Source: Cellvibrio sp. PSBB006 (lineage in GTDB: Bacteria; Pseudomonadota; Gammaproteobacteria; Pseudomonadales; Cellvibrionaceae). Taken from it: a DNA stretch of 64,000 bases. Under the pieces are notes generated by a model that ran no database searches, was not told the origin of the DNA, and was given only the letters and a program-made list of their open reading frames with translations. Each line of letters begins with the position of its first letter. Position 1 is the stretch's first letter. The DNA is taken from contig NZ_CP021382.1 of the NCBI RefSeq assembly GCF_002162135.1, positions 5,193,075 through 5,257,074 of the forward strand, given 5' to 3'. The position numbers and the translations under genes were made by a program. This document shows, piece by piece, positions 1 through 9,899 of the stretch.

Positions 1-60
1 AAGTGCTACCAGGCGCGTGGACAAGGCCTGCAATCGCTCCAGATAGGCTTGGTTTTTCAT
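1..60 (-). CDS. Truncated gene, N-terminal 20 codons only
   Basis: An ATG on the minus strand at 58-60 opens a frame that runs off the left edge of the window. The visible peptide begins MKNQAYLERLQALSTRLVAL, which suggests an amphipathic helix at the start of a soluble protein. A GGAA stands about 8 bases upstream of the ATG and could be a weak ribosome site. The gene is divergent from the Rieske gene at 309, and the palindrome at 99-128 lies between them. The family cannot be named from 20 residues. Confidence 0.4.
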   Translation of the reverse strand, partial: MKNQAYLERLQALSTRLVAL

Positions 61-98
61 AGGCAGGTTCCAACAACAGACCGGGTGACGCGTAACGA

Positions 99-128
99 AA
101 GGTATAAACTGGGAACAGTTTATACCTT
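99..128. promoter_or_regulatory. Perfect 13-bp inverted repeat between divergent genes
   Basis: The arms AAGGTATAAACTG (99-111) and CAGTTTATACCTT (116-128) are exact reverse complements around a GGAA loop. The element lies 39 bases upstream of the minus-strand ATG at 60 and 180 bases upstream of the Rieske gene. No T-tract follows it on either strand and both neighbouring genes point away from it, so an operator for a dimeric regulator is more likely than a terminator. The regulator is unknown. Confidence 0.45.
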
Positions 129-308
129 GGCGAACTGATTGTGAGCAAGGTCACTTAAATTCTTCCGAGCATGTCATGGGACTGACAAGGATAAGCGGTA
201 AAAAAATGCTGTCAGTGAGTTGTTTTTAACCAGCGGCTGGCTTTTATAATGGCAGCCCTTATTCGCGCCCTTGCTCGCAACCGTTATCCGACATCGGGGG
301 ACAGGTCC

Positions 309-620
309 ATGGCATACCTGGCACTGGAAAAACTGCATCAGCTATACGATGGTTACCGGCAACCCCTGCGTGTGGCCGGGCGCGAGTTACTCTTGTTGCA
401 GGAAGAGGGGCGGCTTTATCTGATTGCCAATCGCTGCCCGCATATGGATGCACCCTTGCACAAGGGCAGTGTGCGGCAACATCTGCTAAGGTGCCCAACC
501 CACGGGATCGAATTTGATCTGCGCGATGGGCGCGCCCAAGGTGGTGCGGCAGCGTGCGTCGGTTCGCTTGAATATATTCCGTTGGTTTATGAAGGGAACA
601 CCGTGGGTGTTGTGCTTTGA
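309..620 (+). CDS. Rieske [2Fe-2S] ferredoxin-like protein
   Basis: This 103-residue protein has both halves of a Rieske cluster site: CPHMDAPL supplies Cys and His, and CPTHGIEFDL supplies the second Cys and His. The domain fills nearly the whole protein, and there is no signal peptide or membrane segment, so it is a cytoplasmic small Rieske ferredoxin of the kind that passes electrons to oxygenases or other redox enzymes. The ATG at 309 was chosen because a GGGGGACAGG stretch precedes it; an in-frame ATG at 249 has no ribosome site and would add a 20-residue tail unlike the family. Its redox partner is not evident among the neighbours. Confidence 0.82.
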   Translation: MAYLALEKLHQLYDGYRQPLRVAGRELLLLQEEGRLYLIANRCPHMDAPLHKGSVRQHLLRCPTHGIEFDLRDGRAQGGAAACVGSLEYIPLVYEGNTVGVVL

Positions 621-737
621 TCTTTCGGGCGCCAGTGCGTCCTTTTGCTGTTTGCTCTATTTCCGTGTGGTCTCTAGCCACAATTTATCCAGGTATGCAT
701 TGCTGCCTTGGTTCACTTTTAATAACAGGAAATCATT

Positions 738-3569
738 ATGTCCGTCTTGTCCCGCTTGTTTGGTAAAACTAAAAAAAGCCAACCTGAAACCCGTATCAAT
801 AAAATTACCGCACTGGAAAGCCTGTCGCCTGATGCGCTGATGAGTATCGCCTTGGGTGAAAAAGGCGAGCAGGACGATCAGTTGCGTGTAGCAGCAATTG
901 AACGACTGGATGACGCAAATACTTTGCGCGATATCGCTTTCAGCTCCACCAGCAACCAGGTGCAGCGTATTGCGCGGCAGCGGCTTGCCGCGTTGGTTGA
1001 TACAGGCAAGATTGACTTCGATCAGTTGTCTACGCAATTAGGTGATCCGGTAAAACTTTTTGCGGTGATGAGTTTTTCCCAACAGGCTGATCGGCTTGAA
1101 CAGCTCTTGTCCTCCATCAATGACAATGAACTGCTGTATAAAATGGCTCGCGAAGGCGCTACGGTAAAGCTGCGACAAATTGCTGCCGAAAAAATTGAAG
1201 ACCGTGAACAATTACAGCACTTGTTAAAAGACACCAAAGGTAAAGACAAGGCCGTCTATAAAATCGTCAAGGATAAATGTGACCGTTTCCGTGAAGAGGA
1301 GAAGTCGATTGCGGCCACCCAAACGGCTATCGATACGCTCTTGCAATCGCTCGCGCAACACAGTCAGCGTGTGTTCGATGTTCATTACACCGCAAAATTT
1401 CATTTGTTACAGCAGCAGTGGCAAGCATTGGTTGAACAGGCAAATGAAACACAACAGCAGCAAGCAAACGAAGCCATCGCCGCATGTCAGGTAAAGGTAA
1501 ACGAGGTGGAAGCAGCAGAGGCGGAAGCCGAAGCTAAAGCGATTGAACTGGCCAGTGCGGATCAGCATCGCCAGGATATTTTGCAAGCACTTGCCGCCCT
1601 GGTAAAACAATTGGCCGTGGGTGAGCCGGTGGAGGATACGCAGATCCAGCAACTCAGTGCGCAATGGCAAGAAGCGGCAACACACAAGCCTGCTACAGCA
1701 AGCGAACAGAAATCTTATGTAACATTGACAGAAATGATTCCCGCCTTGCAGCAACAGTTGACGCGTTACGGCAGTATTGAAAACCATGTCGCATTATTGG
1801 CTAGCGCAGACAGCGATGCTGACGATCATCCGCCAGTCTATCGCCATCTCAAGCAACGCCTGGAAGGGAAAAAAATATTTGCAGGCGATACGGTTCCGCA
1901 AAATATTCTCGATGCACAGATCGCTTTGGAGGAATGGGACAAGCAGCGTCAGGCGAAAAAAGCCGAGCAACACCATCTGCAACGGCAAATTGGCGGTTTG
2001 ATTCGCAAAGCGAAGGACGCCAGTAGTACCGGTAAATTGCAGCAAGCCGCTGGTTTGCGGCGCGCCATTGAGGAAAAGTTGGCGCAAGCAAAAACAGTTC
2101 CTGCGCATTTGCAGGGCCAACTGCAGCAACTGGATGAAATGCTGGATAAATTGCAGGATTGGAAAGATTACGCTGTGCTGCCCAAAAAACATGAACTTAT
2201 TGCGCAGATGAAATCTTTCATCGGCAGCGAGGAGCATCCGGAGGCGCTCTCGATCAAGATCAAGCGCTTACAGGATGAATGGAAATCGCTCAGTAAAGGC
2301 GGCGGACTGCACAAAGAAAATCAGGAGCAGGATCAGGAACTGTGGGAGGATTTTCACCAGTCGGCACAAACAGCTTATCAACCCTGTCGCGAATATTTTG
2401 CTGAGCAGGCGGCTGTTCGTCAGCGCAATCTGGAAAGCTGCAAGGCCTTGGTCGAGCAATTAAAAACCTACGAACAGAATTATGCCTGGGATGCTGCTGA
2501 CTGGAAGGCAGTCGAAAAAGTTGTGCGTCTGGCGCGTCAGGAATGGCGCAGTTACTCACCCACCGAGCGCGCAGCAACTCAACCGGTATTGGCAGAGTTT
2601 GATGCCGTGCTTGAGCGCATCGATCAAAAGCTGAATGATGAGCGAAACAAGAATGCCGCGCAAAAACAAAACCTGATTGCGCGCGCAAAGCAATTATTGG
2701 AACAGGAAGATACCCGCGCAGCGATAGACGAGGTCAAACAATTGCAAGCGCAGTGGCAACAGGTTGGGGTGATGGCGCGTTCGCTTGATCAAAAACTCTG
2801 GCGCGAATTCCGCGCTGCATGCGATGCAATCTTTGCCAAGAAACAACAACAGACCGCAGAGTTTAAAGGGGAGCTGGAGGCTAACCTGACGGCGGCTGAG
2901 CAGCTAATTGCCCGGATGCGGGAGTTGACCGAACTGAACGGTCAGGCACTTATGGATGCACGTAAAGATGTAGACGAATTGCAGCAGCAATATACGGCGC
3001 TGGGATTTTTGCCCAAGGCGAAGGCAAACGGAATCAAGAGTGCATTCGTGCAAGCTGTCGATGCCTTCGAAACAAAAATAAAACGTGAACGCCAGCTCGC
3101 CCGCCAGCAGGTCTGGTTGAATTTGTTTGCAGCCAACGATCAACTGCGTGAGTGCCAATGGTCGTTGCTCAAGGTGACTGATGTTGAACAGGCGGATGCA
3201 TTGAAAGCTGATGCAATGGCAAATATACCTGCTGATCAATTGCCCTCGGGTGGTTTGAAAGCACTACAGCAAAAACTGGAATCTACTCTGGCGGAAACCC
3301 GGGTCGAGCAACATCTGGCAGATCTGCGATTGTTGTGTATTCGTGCCGAAATTCTTACCGGTGCGACCACACCGGCACAAGATCAGGCGTTACGGATGGA
3401 GTATCAGGTTAAACAACTTGAGCAGAACTTTGGTCAAAAACCGGCGGATGCGCGCACCGCATTCGATGGTTTGGTGTTCGAATGGCTGGCTGTCGGTCCG
3501 GTATCTGCCGCAGACTATGCGCCGCTTTTTACCCGGTTCCATAACTGCTGGTTGAACGTCGTCCGCTAG
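738..3569 (+). CDS. DUF349-containing coiled-coil protein
   Basis: This is a 943-residue, Gln/Ala/Glu-rich, almost entirely helical protein without signal peptide or membrane segments. At least two units resemble DUF349: one near residue 510 (LQDEWKSL followed by ELWEDFHQSA) and one near residue 668 (LQAQWQQVG followed by KLWREFRAACDAIF). The N-terminal part resembles a HEAT-like repeat region (AAIERLDDANTLRDIAF). Large DUF349 proteins are common next to core genes in pseudomonads and relatives, but no biochemical role is established that I can name. The start has AGGAAA eight bases upstream. mtgA begins 9 bases after the stop, so the two genes are probably cotranscribed. Confidence 0.85.
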   Translation: MSVLSRLFGKTKKSQPETRINKITALESLSPDALMSIALGEKGEQDDQLRVAAIERLDDANTLRDIAFSSTSNQVQRIARQRLAALVDTGKIDFDQLSTQLGDPVKLFAVMSFSQQADRLEQLLSSINDNELLYKMAREGATVKLRQIAAEKIEDREQLQHLLKDTKGKDKAVYKIVKDKCDRFREEEKSIAATQTAIDTLLQSLAQHSQRVFDVHYTAKFHLLQQQWQALVEQANETQQQQANEAIAACQVKVNEVEAAEAEAEAKAIELASADQHRQDILQALAALVKQLAVGEPVEDTQIQQLSAQWQEAATHKPATASEQKSYVTLTEMIPALQQQLTRYGSIENHVALLASADSDADDHPPVYRHLKQRLEGKKIFAGDTVPQNILDAQIALEEWDKQRQAKKAEQHHLQRQIGGLIRKAKDASSTGKLQQAAGLRRAIEEKLAQAKTVPAHLQGQLQQLDEMLDKLQDWKDYAVLPKKHELIAQMKSFIGSEEHPEALSIKIKRLQDEWKSLSKGGGLHKENQEQDQELWEDFHQSAQTAYQPCREYFAEQAAVRQRNLESCKALVEQLKTYEQNYAWDAADWKAVEKVVRLARQEWRSYSPTERAATQPVLAEFDAVLERIDQKLNDERNKNAAQKQNLIARAKQLLEQEDTRAAIDEVKQLQAQWQQVGVMARSLDQKLWREFRAACDAIFAKKQQQTAEFKGELEANLTAAEQLIARMRELTELNGQALMDARKDVDELQQQYTALGFLPKAKANGIKSAFVQAVDAFETKIKRERQLARQQVWLNLFAANDQLRECQWSLLKVTDVEQADALKADAMANIPADQLPSGGLKALQQKLESTLAETRVEQHLADLRLLCIRAEILTGATTPAQDQALRMEYQVKQLEQNFGQKPADARTAFDGLVFEWLAVGPVSAADYAPLFTRFHNCWLNVVR

Positions 3570-3578
3570 GGAATCGCT

Positions 3579-4295
3579 GTGGCCAATCCCTTATCTGTTG
3601 TGCGAGTGACCGGTCGCTATCTCAAGCGCGCGCTGCTGGTATGTCTGGTGTTACTGCTGGCATACCAGTTGTGGGTGTTTGCCAATTTGCTGTGGTGGAA
3701 GTGGTTCAACCCGGTGGAAACCAGTTTTATGGCGTTGCGCCTTGATGAATTGCGCGAGAAAAATCCTGACATCGAGCTGCGCCATCAATGGGTTCCCTAT
3801 GAGCGAATTTCCATTCACTTGAAACGCGCAGTGGTGGCGACGGAAGATGATAAATTCATTGACCATCATGGCTTCGACTGGGAAGGCATCAAGGTGGCGT
3901 TGGAAAAAAACCAGCGGCGCGGCCGCCTTTCAGCAGGCGGTTCTACCATCACCCAGCAACTTGCCAAAAATCTGTTTTTATCCCCTAAACGGAGCTACGT
4001 GCGCAAATTACAGGAAGCCGTCATCGCTGGCATGATAGAGGCGCTTTGGGATAAGCGCCGCATCCTGGAGGTTTATCTGAATGTGGTGGAGTGGGGCGAT
4101 GGGGTTTACGGCGCAGAGGCGGCCGCACGTCACTATTTTGAGACCTCCGCCGCGAATCTCAATAAAGCCCAGGCTGTGAGGATCGCCGTTATGCTGCCAA
4201 ATCCGCGGCGCTTCGAGCGACGCTATCCCGACTATCTGGTAACTCACTCCCGCCGTATTCAGGCACGTATGCACTACACCCGGGTGCCCGATTAA
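3579..4295 (+). CDS. mtgA: Monofunctional biosynthetic peptidoglycan transglycosylase
   Basis: MtgA (GT51 family) polymerises lipid II into glycan strands at the outer face of the inner membrane. The 238-residue length is normal for the family. One transmembrane anchor lies at about residues 14-35. The GT51 motifs follow: VVATEDDKFIDHHGFDW with the catalytic Glu, GRLSAGGSTITQQLAKNLF, and RRILEVYLNVVEWGDGVYGAE. There is no transpeptidase domain, which separates it from bifunctional PBP1. It starts at GTG with TAGGGA upstream, 9 bases after the DUF349 gene. Confidence 0.95.
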   Translation: MANPLSVVRVTGRYLKRALLVCLVLLLAYQLWVFANLLWWKWFNPVETSFMALRLDELREKNPDIELRHQWVPYERISIHLKRAVVATEDDKFIDHHGFDWEGIKVALEKNQRRGRLSAGGSTITQQLAKNLFLSPKRSYVRKLQEAVIAGMIEALWDKRRILEVYLNVVEWGDGVYGAEAAARHYFETSAANLNKAQAVRIAVMLPNPRRFERRYPDYLVTHSRRIQARMHYTRVPD

Positions 4296-4458
4296 GGGCG
4301 CCGGTCGTTTATCTTCTTTATATCTCCGGCTATGCACGAAACCACGGATGTTACGGTTCTCGCCTGCGGGCTTTTACGTTACAATCGCGCGTTTTTATAT
4401 TTCGGCAGTAGATGCCGGTTGAAAATCGTTAACCTGATGACTTCATGAGGTGATTGTC

Positions 4459-4743
4459 ATGCCTATTTACGAATACCTGTGTCAATCCTGTAACCATGAA
4501 TTGGAAGCGATTCAAAAGCTGAGTGAAGCTCCCTTGGTGGAGTGCCCGGCTTGTGCGCAACCGACCTTGAAAAAGAAAATTTCAGCAGCTGGCTTCCGTC
4601 TGAAGGGCGGTGGTTGGTATGAAACCGACTTTAAATCCGGCAACAAGAAAAATCTGGCGGGCGAGGGCAGCAAGCCGGCTGGCTCCGGTGATACCAAACC
4701 GGCCGCCGCACCCGCCGCCAGCTCTACGCCGGCCAGTGCGTAA
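4459..4743 (+). CDS. FmdB-family zinc ribbon protein
   Basis: This small 94-residue protein starts MPIYEYLCQSC and carries two Cys pairs (CQSC and CPAC), the FmdB/CxxC_CxxC_SSSS zinc-ribbon signature. The core is followed by GFRLKGGGWYETDFK and then a low-complexity Ala/Pro/Lys tail. I chose the ATG at 4459, nine bases after GAGG; the in-frame GTG at 4450 would add three residues that the family lacks. Proteins of this family are often found directly upstream of aspS in pseudomonads, as here. The function is regulatory or chaperone-like but not established. Confidence 0.88.
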   Translation: MPIYEYLCQSCNHELEAIQKLSEAPLVECPACAQPTLKKKISAAGFRLKGGGWYETDFKSGNKKNLAGEGSKPAGSGDTKPAAAPAASSTPASA

Positions 4744-4798
4744 TCGGCGTTCATGCCGCAACGTTTATCAGTGACTTTCAAGACAACAGGAAAATGCT

Positions 4799-6586
4799 AT
4801 GCGCAGTGAATACTGTGGCGCTCTAAATGCCTCTTTTATTGATCAGGAAGTGACCCTCTGCGGATGGGTTGATCGTCGTCGCGACCACGGCGGCGTTATT
4901 TTTATCGACCTGCGTGACCGTGACGGTATTGTGCAGGTGGTGTTTGATCCTGATGGCAAAGAGAATTTTGCGCTCGCGGACAAAGTGCGCAGCGAATATG
5001 TTTTGCAGGTCACTGGTAAGGTCCGTGCCCGCACCGCTGCGACGGTGAACCCGAACATGCCAACCGGTGAGATTGAGGTGTATGGCACGGGTTTGAAGAT
5101 CCTCAACGAAGCGGAAACCATTCCATTTCCCCTCGACAGCTATGCCAACGTCGGTGAAGACGTGCGCCTGAAGTACCGCTTCCTGGACCTGCGTCGCACC
5201 GAGATGCAGAAGAACCTGCGTTTCCGTTCGCAAGTAACCAGCGCCATTCGCCGCTACCTGGACACCAATGGTTTCATCGATGTGGAAACCCCGATACTGA
5301 CCCGGGCCACCCCGGAAGGCGCGCGCGACTATCTGGTGCCATCGCGTACTCACGATGGCAAATTCTTCGCTTTGCCCCAATCACCGCAGCTTTTCAAACA
5401 ATTGCTGATGGTGGCCGGCTTCGATCGTTACTATCAAATCGCCAAGTGCTTCCGCGATGAAGACCTGCGTGCGGACCGCCAGCCAGAATTCACCCAGATC
5501 GATATTGAAACCTCCTTTATGTCGCAAGAGCAGATCATGTCGGTAACCGAAGGCATGGTGCGCGAACTGTTCCGCGATTTGATGGGTGTGGAGTTCCCAG
5601 AGTTACAGCGCATGCCTTTCTCAGAAGCGATTGCCAAATATGGCTCGGACAAGCCGGATATGCGTATCCCGCTGGAGATGGTGGATATCAAGGATCTGGT
5701 TACCGATGTGGAGTTCAAGGTCTTTGCCGGTCCCGCCAACGATCCGAAAGCCCGCGTCACTGCGCTGAAAGTACCCGGTGGCAACGATAAATTGACCCGC
5801 AAACAAATCGACGACTACACCAAGTTTGTCGGCATTTATGGTGCAAAAGGTCTGGCCTATATCAAGGTCAACGATAAATCTGACCTGGAAGAAGGCTTGC
5901 AATCACCCATCGTGAAGAACCTGCCGGTGCCGGTGCGCGCGGCGATTCTGGAGCGCGTGGGTGCGGAAAACGGTGACCTCATCTTCTTCGGCGCTGACAA
6001 ACACAAGGTTGTCACTGAGGCACTGGGTGCTTTGCGCTGCAAGCTGGGTGCAGACCTGAACCTCTACACCTGCGAGTGGGCGCCATTGTGGGTGGTGGAC
6101 TTCCCCATGTTCGAAGAGGACGACAAAGGCAACTGGAGTGCGCTGCACCATCCGTTTACCGCGCCTTCTTGTTCACCCGAAGAGCTTGCTGCTAACCCCG
6201 GCTCCGCCCTGTCACAAGCATATGACCTGGTATTGAACGGCACAGAATTGGGTGGTGGTTCAGTCCGTATCCACACCCAACCCATGCAGCAAGCCGTGTT
6301 CAACCTGTTGGGTATTAATGAAGAAGAACAACGCGAGAAGTTCGGCTTCCTGTTGGACGCCCTGAAGTACGGCGCTCCACCACACGGCGGTTTGGCCTTC
6401 GGTCTCGACCGCTTGATCATGCTGATGACCGGCTCCAGCTCAATCCGCGACGTCATCGCCTTCCCCAAGACCCAGAGCGCCGCCTGCGTTATGACCGATG
6501 CACCGGGTGCGGTGGATGAGTTACAACTGCGTGAGTTGCACATTCGTTTGAGAAAGAAAGAGCAAGCAGCTCCGGTTTCTGAGTAG
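4799..6586 (+). CDS. aspS: Aspartyl-tRNA synthetase
   Basis: This class II aminoacyl-tRNA synthetase charges tRNA-Asp with aspartate. At 595 residues it matches the bacterial-type enzyme: an N-terminal OB-fold anticodon-binding domain (about 1-105, with [20 protein letters not shown]), a catalytic core with motif 2 ([18 protein letters not shown]), the bacterial GAD insertion in the middle, and motif 3 ([15 protein letters not shown]). It starts at ATG after ACAGGAAA. Whether it also charges tRNA-Asn cannot be judged from this window. A long inverted repeat and a REP copy separate it from yebC. Confidence 0.98.
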   Translation: MRSEYCGALNASFIDQEVTLCGWVDRRRDHGGVIFIDLRDRDGIVQVVFDPDGKENFALADKVRSEYVLQVTGKVRARTAATVNPNMPTGEIEVYGTGLKILNEAETIPFPLDSYANVGEDVRLKYRFLDLRRTEMQKNLRFRSQVTSAIRRYLDTNGFIDVETPILTRATPEGARDYLVPSRTHDGKFFALPQSPQLFKQLLMVAGFDRYYQIAKCFRDEDLRADRQPEFTQIDIETSFMSQEQIMSVTEGMVRELFRDLMGVEFPELQRMPFSEAIAKYGSDKPDMRIPLEMVDIKDLVTDVEFKVFAGPANDPKARVTALKVPGGNDKLTRKQIDDYTKFVGIYGAKGLAYIKVNDKSDLEEGLQSPIVKNLPVPVRAAILERVGAENGDLIFFGADKHKVVTEALGALRCKLGADLNLYTCEWAPLWVVDFPMFEEDDKGNWSALHHPFTAPSCSPEELAANPGSALSQAYDLVLNGTELGGGSVRIHTQPMQQAVFNLLGINEEEQREKFGFLLDALKYGAPPHGGLAFGLDRLIMLMTGSSSIRDVIAFPKTQSAACVMTDAPGAVDELQLRELHIRLRKKEQAAPVSE

Positions 6587-6598
6587 TATCGGAGTGGG

Positions 6599-6698
6599 GA
6601 GTTGGGTTGCGGGGTGCGAGACACGCCGTAAACCCATCCATGGGGGCTCAACAACGGCATCCATGCCGTTGATGGTCTCGCACCCCGCAACCCAACTC
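6599..6698. repeat. Long inverted repeat element, copy 1
   Basis: Perfect 24-bp arms at 6599-6622 and 6675-6698 (outer part GAGTTGGGTTGCGGGGTGCG) enclose a core with ACACGCCGTAAACCCATCC and a nested palindrome AACGGCAT-CC-ATGCCGTT. A related element lies at 62961-63065: it shares GTTGGGTTGC in the arms and GACACGC, GGCATCC and GGTCT in the core. The element sits in the aspS-yebC gap and would fold into a very stable hairpin in RNA. No coding capacity. Its dispersed occurrence suggests a small mobile palindromic element. Confidence 0.8.
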
Positions 6699-6719
6699 CT
6701 CGATGATGTGTAGAAGAAG

Positions 6720-6750
6720 TAGGTCGGATTAGCCGCAGGCGTAATCCGAC
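6720..6750 (+). repeat. REP-like palindrome, copy 1
   Basis: This imperfect palindrome runs from TAGGTCGGATTAG to GCGTAATCCGAC, with a GCCGCAG centre. Five other copies occur in the window (42720, 46401, 46479, 55070, 61706). It lies 26 bases upstream of the yebC ATG, an unusual position because the other copies sit at gene 3' ends. The family resembles extragenic palindromes of many proteobacteria that are moved by RAYT-type transposases; no such transposase is encoded here. Confidence 0.85.
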
Positions 6751-6776
6751 ACAATAAGAAAGTTTGGAGGAAAACC

Positions 6777-7523
6777 ATGGCTGGCCACAGCAAATGGGCA
6801 AATATCAAACACCGTAAAGCCCGTCAAGACGCCAAAAAAGGCAAAGTCTTCACCAAAGTTATTCGTGAACTGACCGTTGCAGCCAAAGGCGGCCCCAACC
6901 CGGCTGATAACCCGCGCCTGCGCGCTGCGGTCGATAAAGCGCTCAGCGAAAACATGAAGCGCGACACCATCGACAAAGCCATTGCGCGCGGCGCCGGTAC
7001 TGCTGATGGGGATAACTACGAGGAAATTACCTACGAAGGTTATGGTGTCGGCGGTGTTGCTTTTATCGTGGAATGCATGACGGACAACCGCAATCGCACC
7101 GTGGGTGAGGTGCGTCACGCTTTTACCAAACGCGGCGGAAACCTGGGTACCGACGGTTCGGTCGCCTATTTATTCAGTCGTAAAGGGCAGATCAGTTTCG
7201 AGCCAGGTATTGATGAAGACAAATTAATGGAAGCTGCATTGGAAGCTGGGGCTGACGATGTGATTACCAACGATGATGGTTCCTATGACGTGATGACGTC
7301 CTTTGAAGATTATCTCAATGTAAAAGATGCGCTCCTTGAAGCCGGGTTCAAACCAGCCAGTGCGGATATCGCGATGATCCCTTCAGTAACGGTTTCGCTG
7401 GATAAAGAGGGCGCGGAAAAAATCCTGGGGTTGGTCGATATGCTCGAAGATCTGGACGATGTACAGAATGTCTACACCAATGCCGACATTCCGGATGATG
7501 TAATGGAGCAACTTAACTCATAA
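6777..7523 (+). CDS. yebC: YebC/PmpR family regulatory protein
   Basis: At 248 residues, starting [18 protein letters not shown], this is a textbook YebC/TACO1 protein, cytoplasmic with three domains. Family members have been described as DNA-binding regulators (PmpR) and as translation factors relieving ribosome stalling; the sequence does not decide between these roles. The acidic C-terminal part ([20 protein letters not shown]) is conserved. A good AGGA site (TTGGAGGAAAACC) precedes the ATG. It lies between aspS and ruvC as in pseudomonads. Confidence 0.96.
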   Translation: MAGHSKWANIKHRKARQDAKKGKVFTKVIRELTVAAKGGPNPADNPRLRAAVDKALSENMKRDTIDKAIARGAGTADGDNYEEITYEGYGVGGVAFIVECMTDNRNRTVGEVRHAFTKRGGNLGTDGSVAYLFSRKGQISFEPGIDEDKLMEAALEAGADDVITNDDGSYDVMTSFEDYLNVKDALLEAGFKPASADIAMIPSVTVSLDKEGAEKILGLVDMLEDLDDVQNVYTNADIPDDVMEQLNS

Positions 7524-7638
7524 AACCACCTTCTCCTGCGGCAACTGGTGCTAGCCAGCTTGCCGCCGCTCTTGCGCTTGCGACAGGCGCCACTCCATGT
7601 GACACTTCCCCCACCTTTTAAGACGCGCACTTATCCTT

Positions 7639-8157
7639 ATGGCACTGATCTTGGGTATCGACCCTGGCTCCCGCAAAACCGGCTTCGGCATTATCAATGC
7701 TGTGGGGCGGAAGGCGGAGTATGTTACCAGCGGCGTGATTCGCGTTCCCGACCTCGACCTGCCCGAACGCCTCAAGATTATCTTTGACTCCGTTACCCAG
7801 ATTATTCAGCAGTATTGCCCCCAGGAGATGGCGATTGAACAGGTGTTCATGGCCAAGAATGCCAGTTCGGCACTCAAGTTGGGGCAGGCGCGGGGAGCAG
7901 CCATCGTGGCGGCAGTCGCCTTGGCCTTGCCGGTGTCGGAATATGAGGCGCGCAAGGTCAAGCAATCGGTGGTAGGGCATGGGGCGGCGGATAAAACTCA
8001 GGTTCAGCATATGGTGAAAACCCTGTTGAAACTGCCAGCTGAGCCTCAGGAGGATGCGGCGGATGCGTTGGCAGTAGCGCTGTGTCACGCCAATACGCAA
8101 CAACATTTGATTAAACTTGCCGGTTCCAGCAGCTTCCGCCGGGGCAGGGTGATTTAA
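7639..8157 (+). CDS. ruvC: Holliday junction resolvase RuvC
   Basis: RuvC is the dimeric endonuclease that cuts Holliday junctions made by RuvAB. The 172-residue length is usual. The acidic catalytic residues are visible in [14 protein letters not shown] (Asp8), MAIEQVF (Glu), and the C-terminal [13 protein letters not shown] (Asp pair). The ribosome site is poor, but the start residue matches the family. It heads the ruvCAB cluster, 48 bases ahead of ruvA. The 115-base gap after yebC shows no clear terminator. Confidence 0.97.
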   Translation: MALILGIDPGSRKTGFGIINAVGRKAEYVTSGVIRVPDLDLPERLKIIFDSVTQIIQQYCPQEMAIEQVFMAKNASSALKLGQARGAAIVAAVALALPVSEYEARKVKQSVVGHGAADKTQVQHMVKTLLKLPAEPQEDAADALAVALCHANTQQHLIKLAGSSSFRRGRVI

Positions 8158-8204
8158 TCGAACAATATCAGAGCCAGAAGCCGGATTAACCAGAGTGAGT
8201 TTTC

Positions 8205-8822
8205 ATGATAGGACGTTTACGCGGAACCGTTATTGAGAAGCAACCGCCATATTTGTTGCTGGATGTAAATGGTGTGGGCTATGAATTGCAGGCTCCTATG
8301 ACGACTTTTTATCGTTTGCCTGCACTGGGTGTTGAGGTGGTGCTGCACACGCATCTTTCTATTACCGAAAACCTGCATCAATTGTTTGCGTTCATTGATC
8401 AACGTGATCGCGCACTGTTTCGGACGCTGATTAAAGTGAATGGTGTCGGCCCCAAACTGGCAATTGCGATTTTATCCGGTATGGAAGCAGACGATATTGC
8501 GCGCTGTGTGCGTGAACACAATATTACGGCGCTGACCAAGCTTCCGGGAATTGGAAAAAAAACGGCCGAGCGATTGGTCATTGAATTACAGGATCGACTC
8601 AAAACCTGGGATTTACCCCACGCAGAACATCTGCCGGATAATCACCAGCAAGGCGTATTGAACACCAATGAGGTGTTGGCAGAAGCGGAAAGTGCATTGA
8701 TTGCCCTGGGTTATAAACCGGTTGATGCGGCGAAGATGATTGCCTCCGCAGCAAAACATCATCCGGAGGCGAGCAGCCAGGAACTTATTCGTTTGGCATT
8801 GCGCAGCATAGCGCCGGTCTAA
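8205..8822 (+). CDS. ruvA: Holliday junction branch migration protein RuvA
   Basis: RuvA is the tetrameric junction-binding subunit that loads the RuvB motors. The 205 residues comprise the N-terminal OB fold (MIGRLRGTVIEKQPPYLLLD), two helix-hairpin-helix motifs (LIKVNGVGPKLAIAILSG and LTKLPGIGKKTAERLVIEL), a flexible linker around residues 140-160, and the C-terminal RuvB-binding helical domain (EAESALIALGYKPVDAAKMI). ruvB starts 17 bases downstream. Confidence 0.98.
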   Translation: MIGRLRGTVIEKQPPYLLLDVNGVGYELQAPMTTFYRLPALGVEVVLHTHLSITENLHQLFAFIDQRDRALFRTLIKVNGVGPKLAIAILSGMEADDIARCVREHNITALTKLPGIGKKTAERLVIELQDRLKTWDLPHAEHLPDNHQQGVLNTNEVLAEAESALIALGYKPVDAAKMIASAAKHHPEASSQELIRLALRSIAPV

Positions 8823-8839
8823 CCTGATGGTGAAAACGT

Positions 8840-9865
8840 ATGATTGAAACAGATCGTTTGATTGCCCCCACCGCCAGAGATCGTGAAGATCAACTTGATC
8901 GGGCGGTGCGCCCGCGCAGTTTGGCCGACTATGTTGGTCAACCCGTGGTGCGCGAGCAGATGGAAATTTTTATCGGCGCAGCAAAAAAACGCAATGAAGC
9001 GCTGGACCACACGCTTGTATTCGGGCCTCCGGGTTTGGGTAAAACCACATTGGCGAACATTATTGCCAATGAAATGGGAGTTTCGCTGAAGAGTACCTCC
9101 GGTCCGGTATTGGAAAAAGCCGGGGATTTGGCTGCGCTGATGACCAATCTTGAACCGGGCGATGTGTTGTTTATCGACGAGATTCATCGTTTGAGCCCAG
9201 TGGTGGAAGAAATTCTTTATCCTGCAATGGAAGATTTTCAGCTGGATATCATGATCGGCGAAGGGCCGGCAGCGCGTTCGATCAAACTGGACTTGCCGCA
9301 GTTTACGTTGGTGGGGGCAACCACCCGCGCAGGTTTACTTACTTCTCCCTTGCGTGATCGGTTCGGGATCGTGCAACGCCTGGAGTTCTACAATGTTGCT
9401 GATCTCACTCACATTGTTGCGCGCTCCGCAGCATTGTTGGGGGTGAGTATGGAGCCTCAAGGTGCAGCTGAAATAGCCAAGCGTTCTCGTGGCACACCGC
9501 GTATCGCCAATCGCTTGCTGCGTCGCGTGCGCGATTTTGCCGAGATGAAAGGTGATGGCATAGTCAGTGCTGAGATGGCGGACGGTGCGCTTAATATGTT
9601 GAATGTCGATGATCGGGGTTTTGATCATATGGACCGTCGCTTGCTGCTCGCGATGATGAATAATTTTGATGGTGGGCCGGTAGGTGTTGAGAGTCTGGCG
9701 GCGGCCATTAGTGAAGATCGCGGAACAATAGAAGATGTCATCGAGCCCTATCTGATTCAGCAAGGGTTTCTGGCACGCACACCGCGCGGTCGTGTTCTCA
9801 CAGCAAACGCATACTTGCACTTCGGCATAACCATGCCCAAACGCTTGCAAGACGATACCGAATAA
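8840..9865 (+). CDS. ruvB: Holliday junction branch migration ATPase RuvB
   Basis: RuvB is the AAA+ hexameric DNA translocase of the RuvABC resolvasome. The 341 residues include Walker [13 protein letters not shown], Walker [13 protein letters not shown], sensor 1 region [19 protein letters not shown] with the arginine finger context, and the C-terminal winged-helix domain ([18 protein letters not shown]). The length and order match the family. Together with ruvC and ruvA it forms one transcription unit. Confidence 0.98.
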   Translation: MIETDRLIAPTARDREDQLDRAVRPRSLADYVGQPVVREQMEIFIGAAKKRNEALDHTLVFGPPGLGKTTLANIIANEMGVSLKSTSGPVLEKAGDLAALMTNLEPGDVLFIDEIHRLSPVVEEILYPAMEDFQLDIMIGEGPAARSIKLDLPQFTLVGATTRAGLLTSPLRDRFGIVQRLEFYNVADLTHIVARSAALLGVSMEPQGAAEIAKRSRGTPRIANRLLRRVRDFAEMKGDGIVSAEMADGALNMLNVDDRGFDHMDRRLLLAMMNNFDGGPVGVESLAAAISEDRGTIEDVIEPYLIQQGFLARTPRGRVLTANAYLHFGITMPKRLQDDTE

Positions 9866-9899
9866 CTTTTCCAATGTTTTTGGTTATGGAATTTCACGC

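Noticed and set aside
259..681. A 140-residue minus-strand frame opposite the Rieske gene
   Set aside because: It is antisense to a clear Rieske domain and has no family features.
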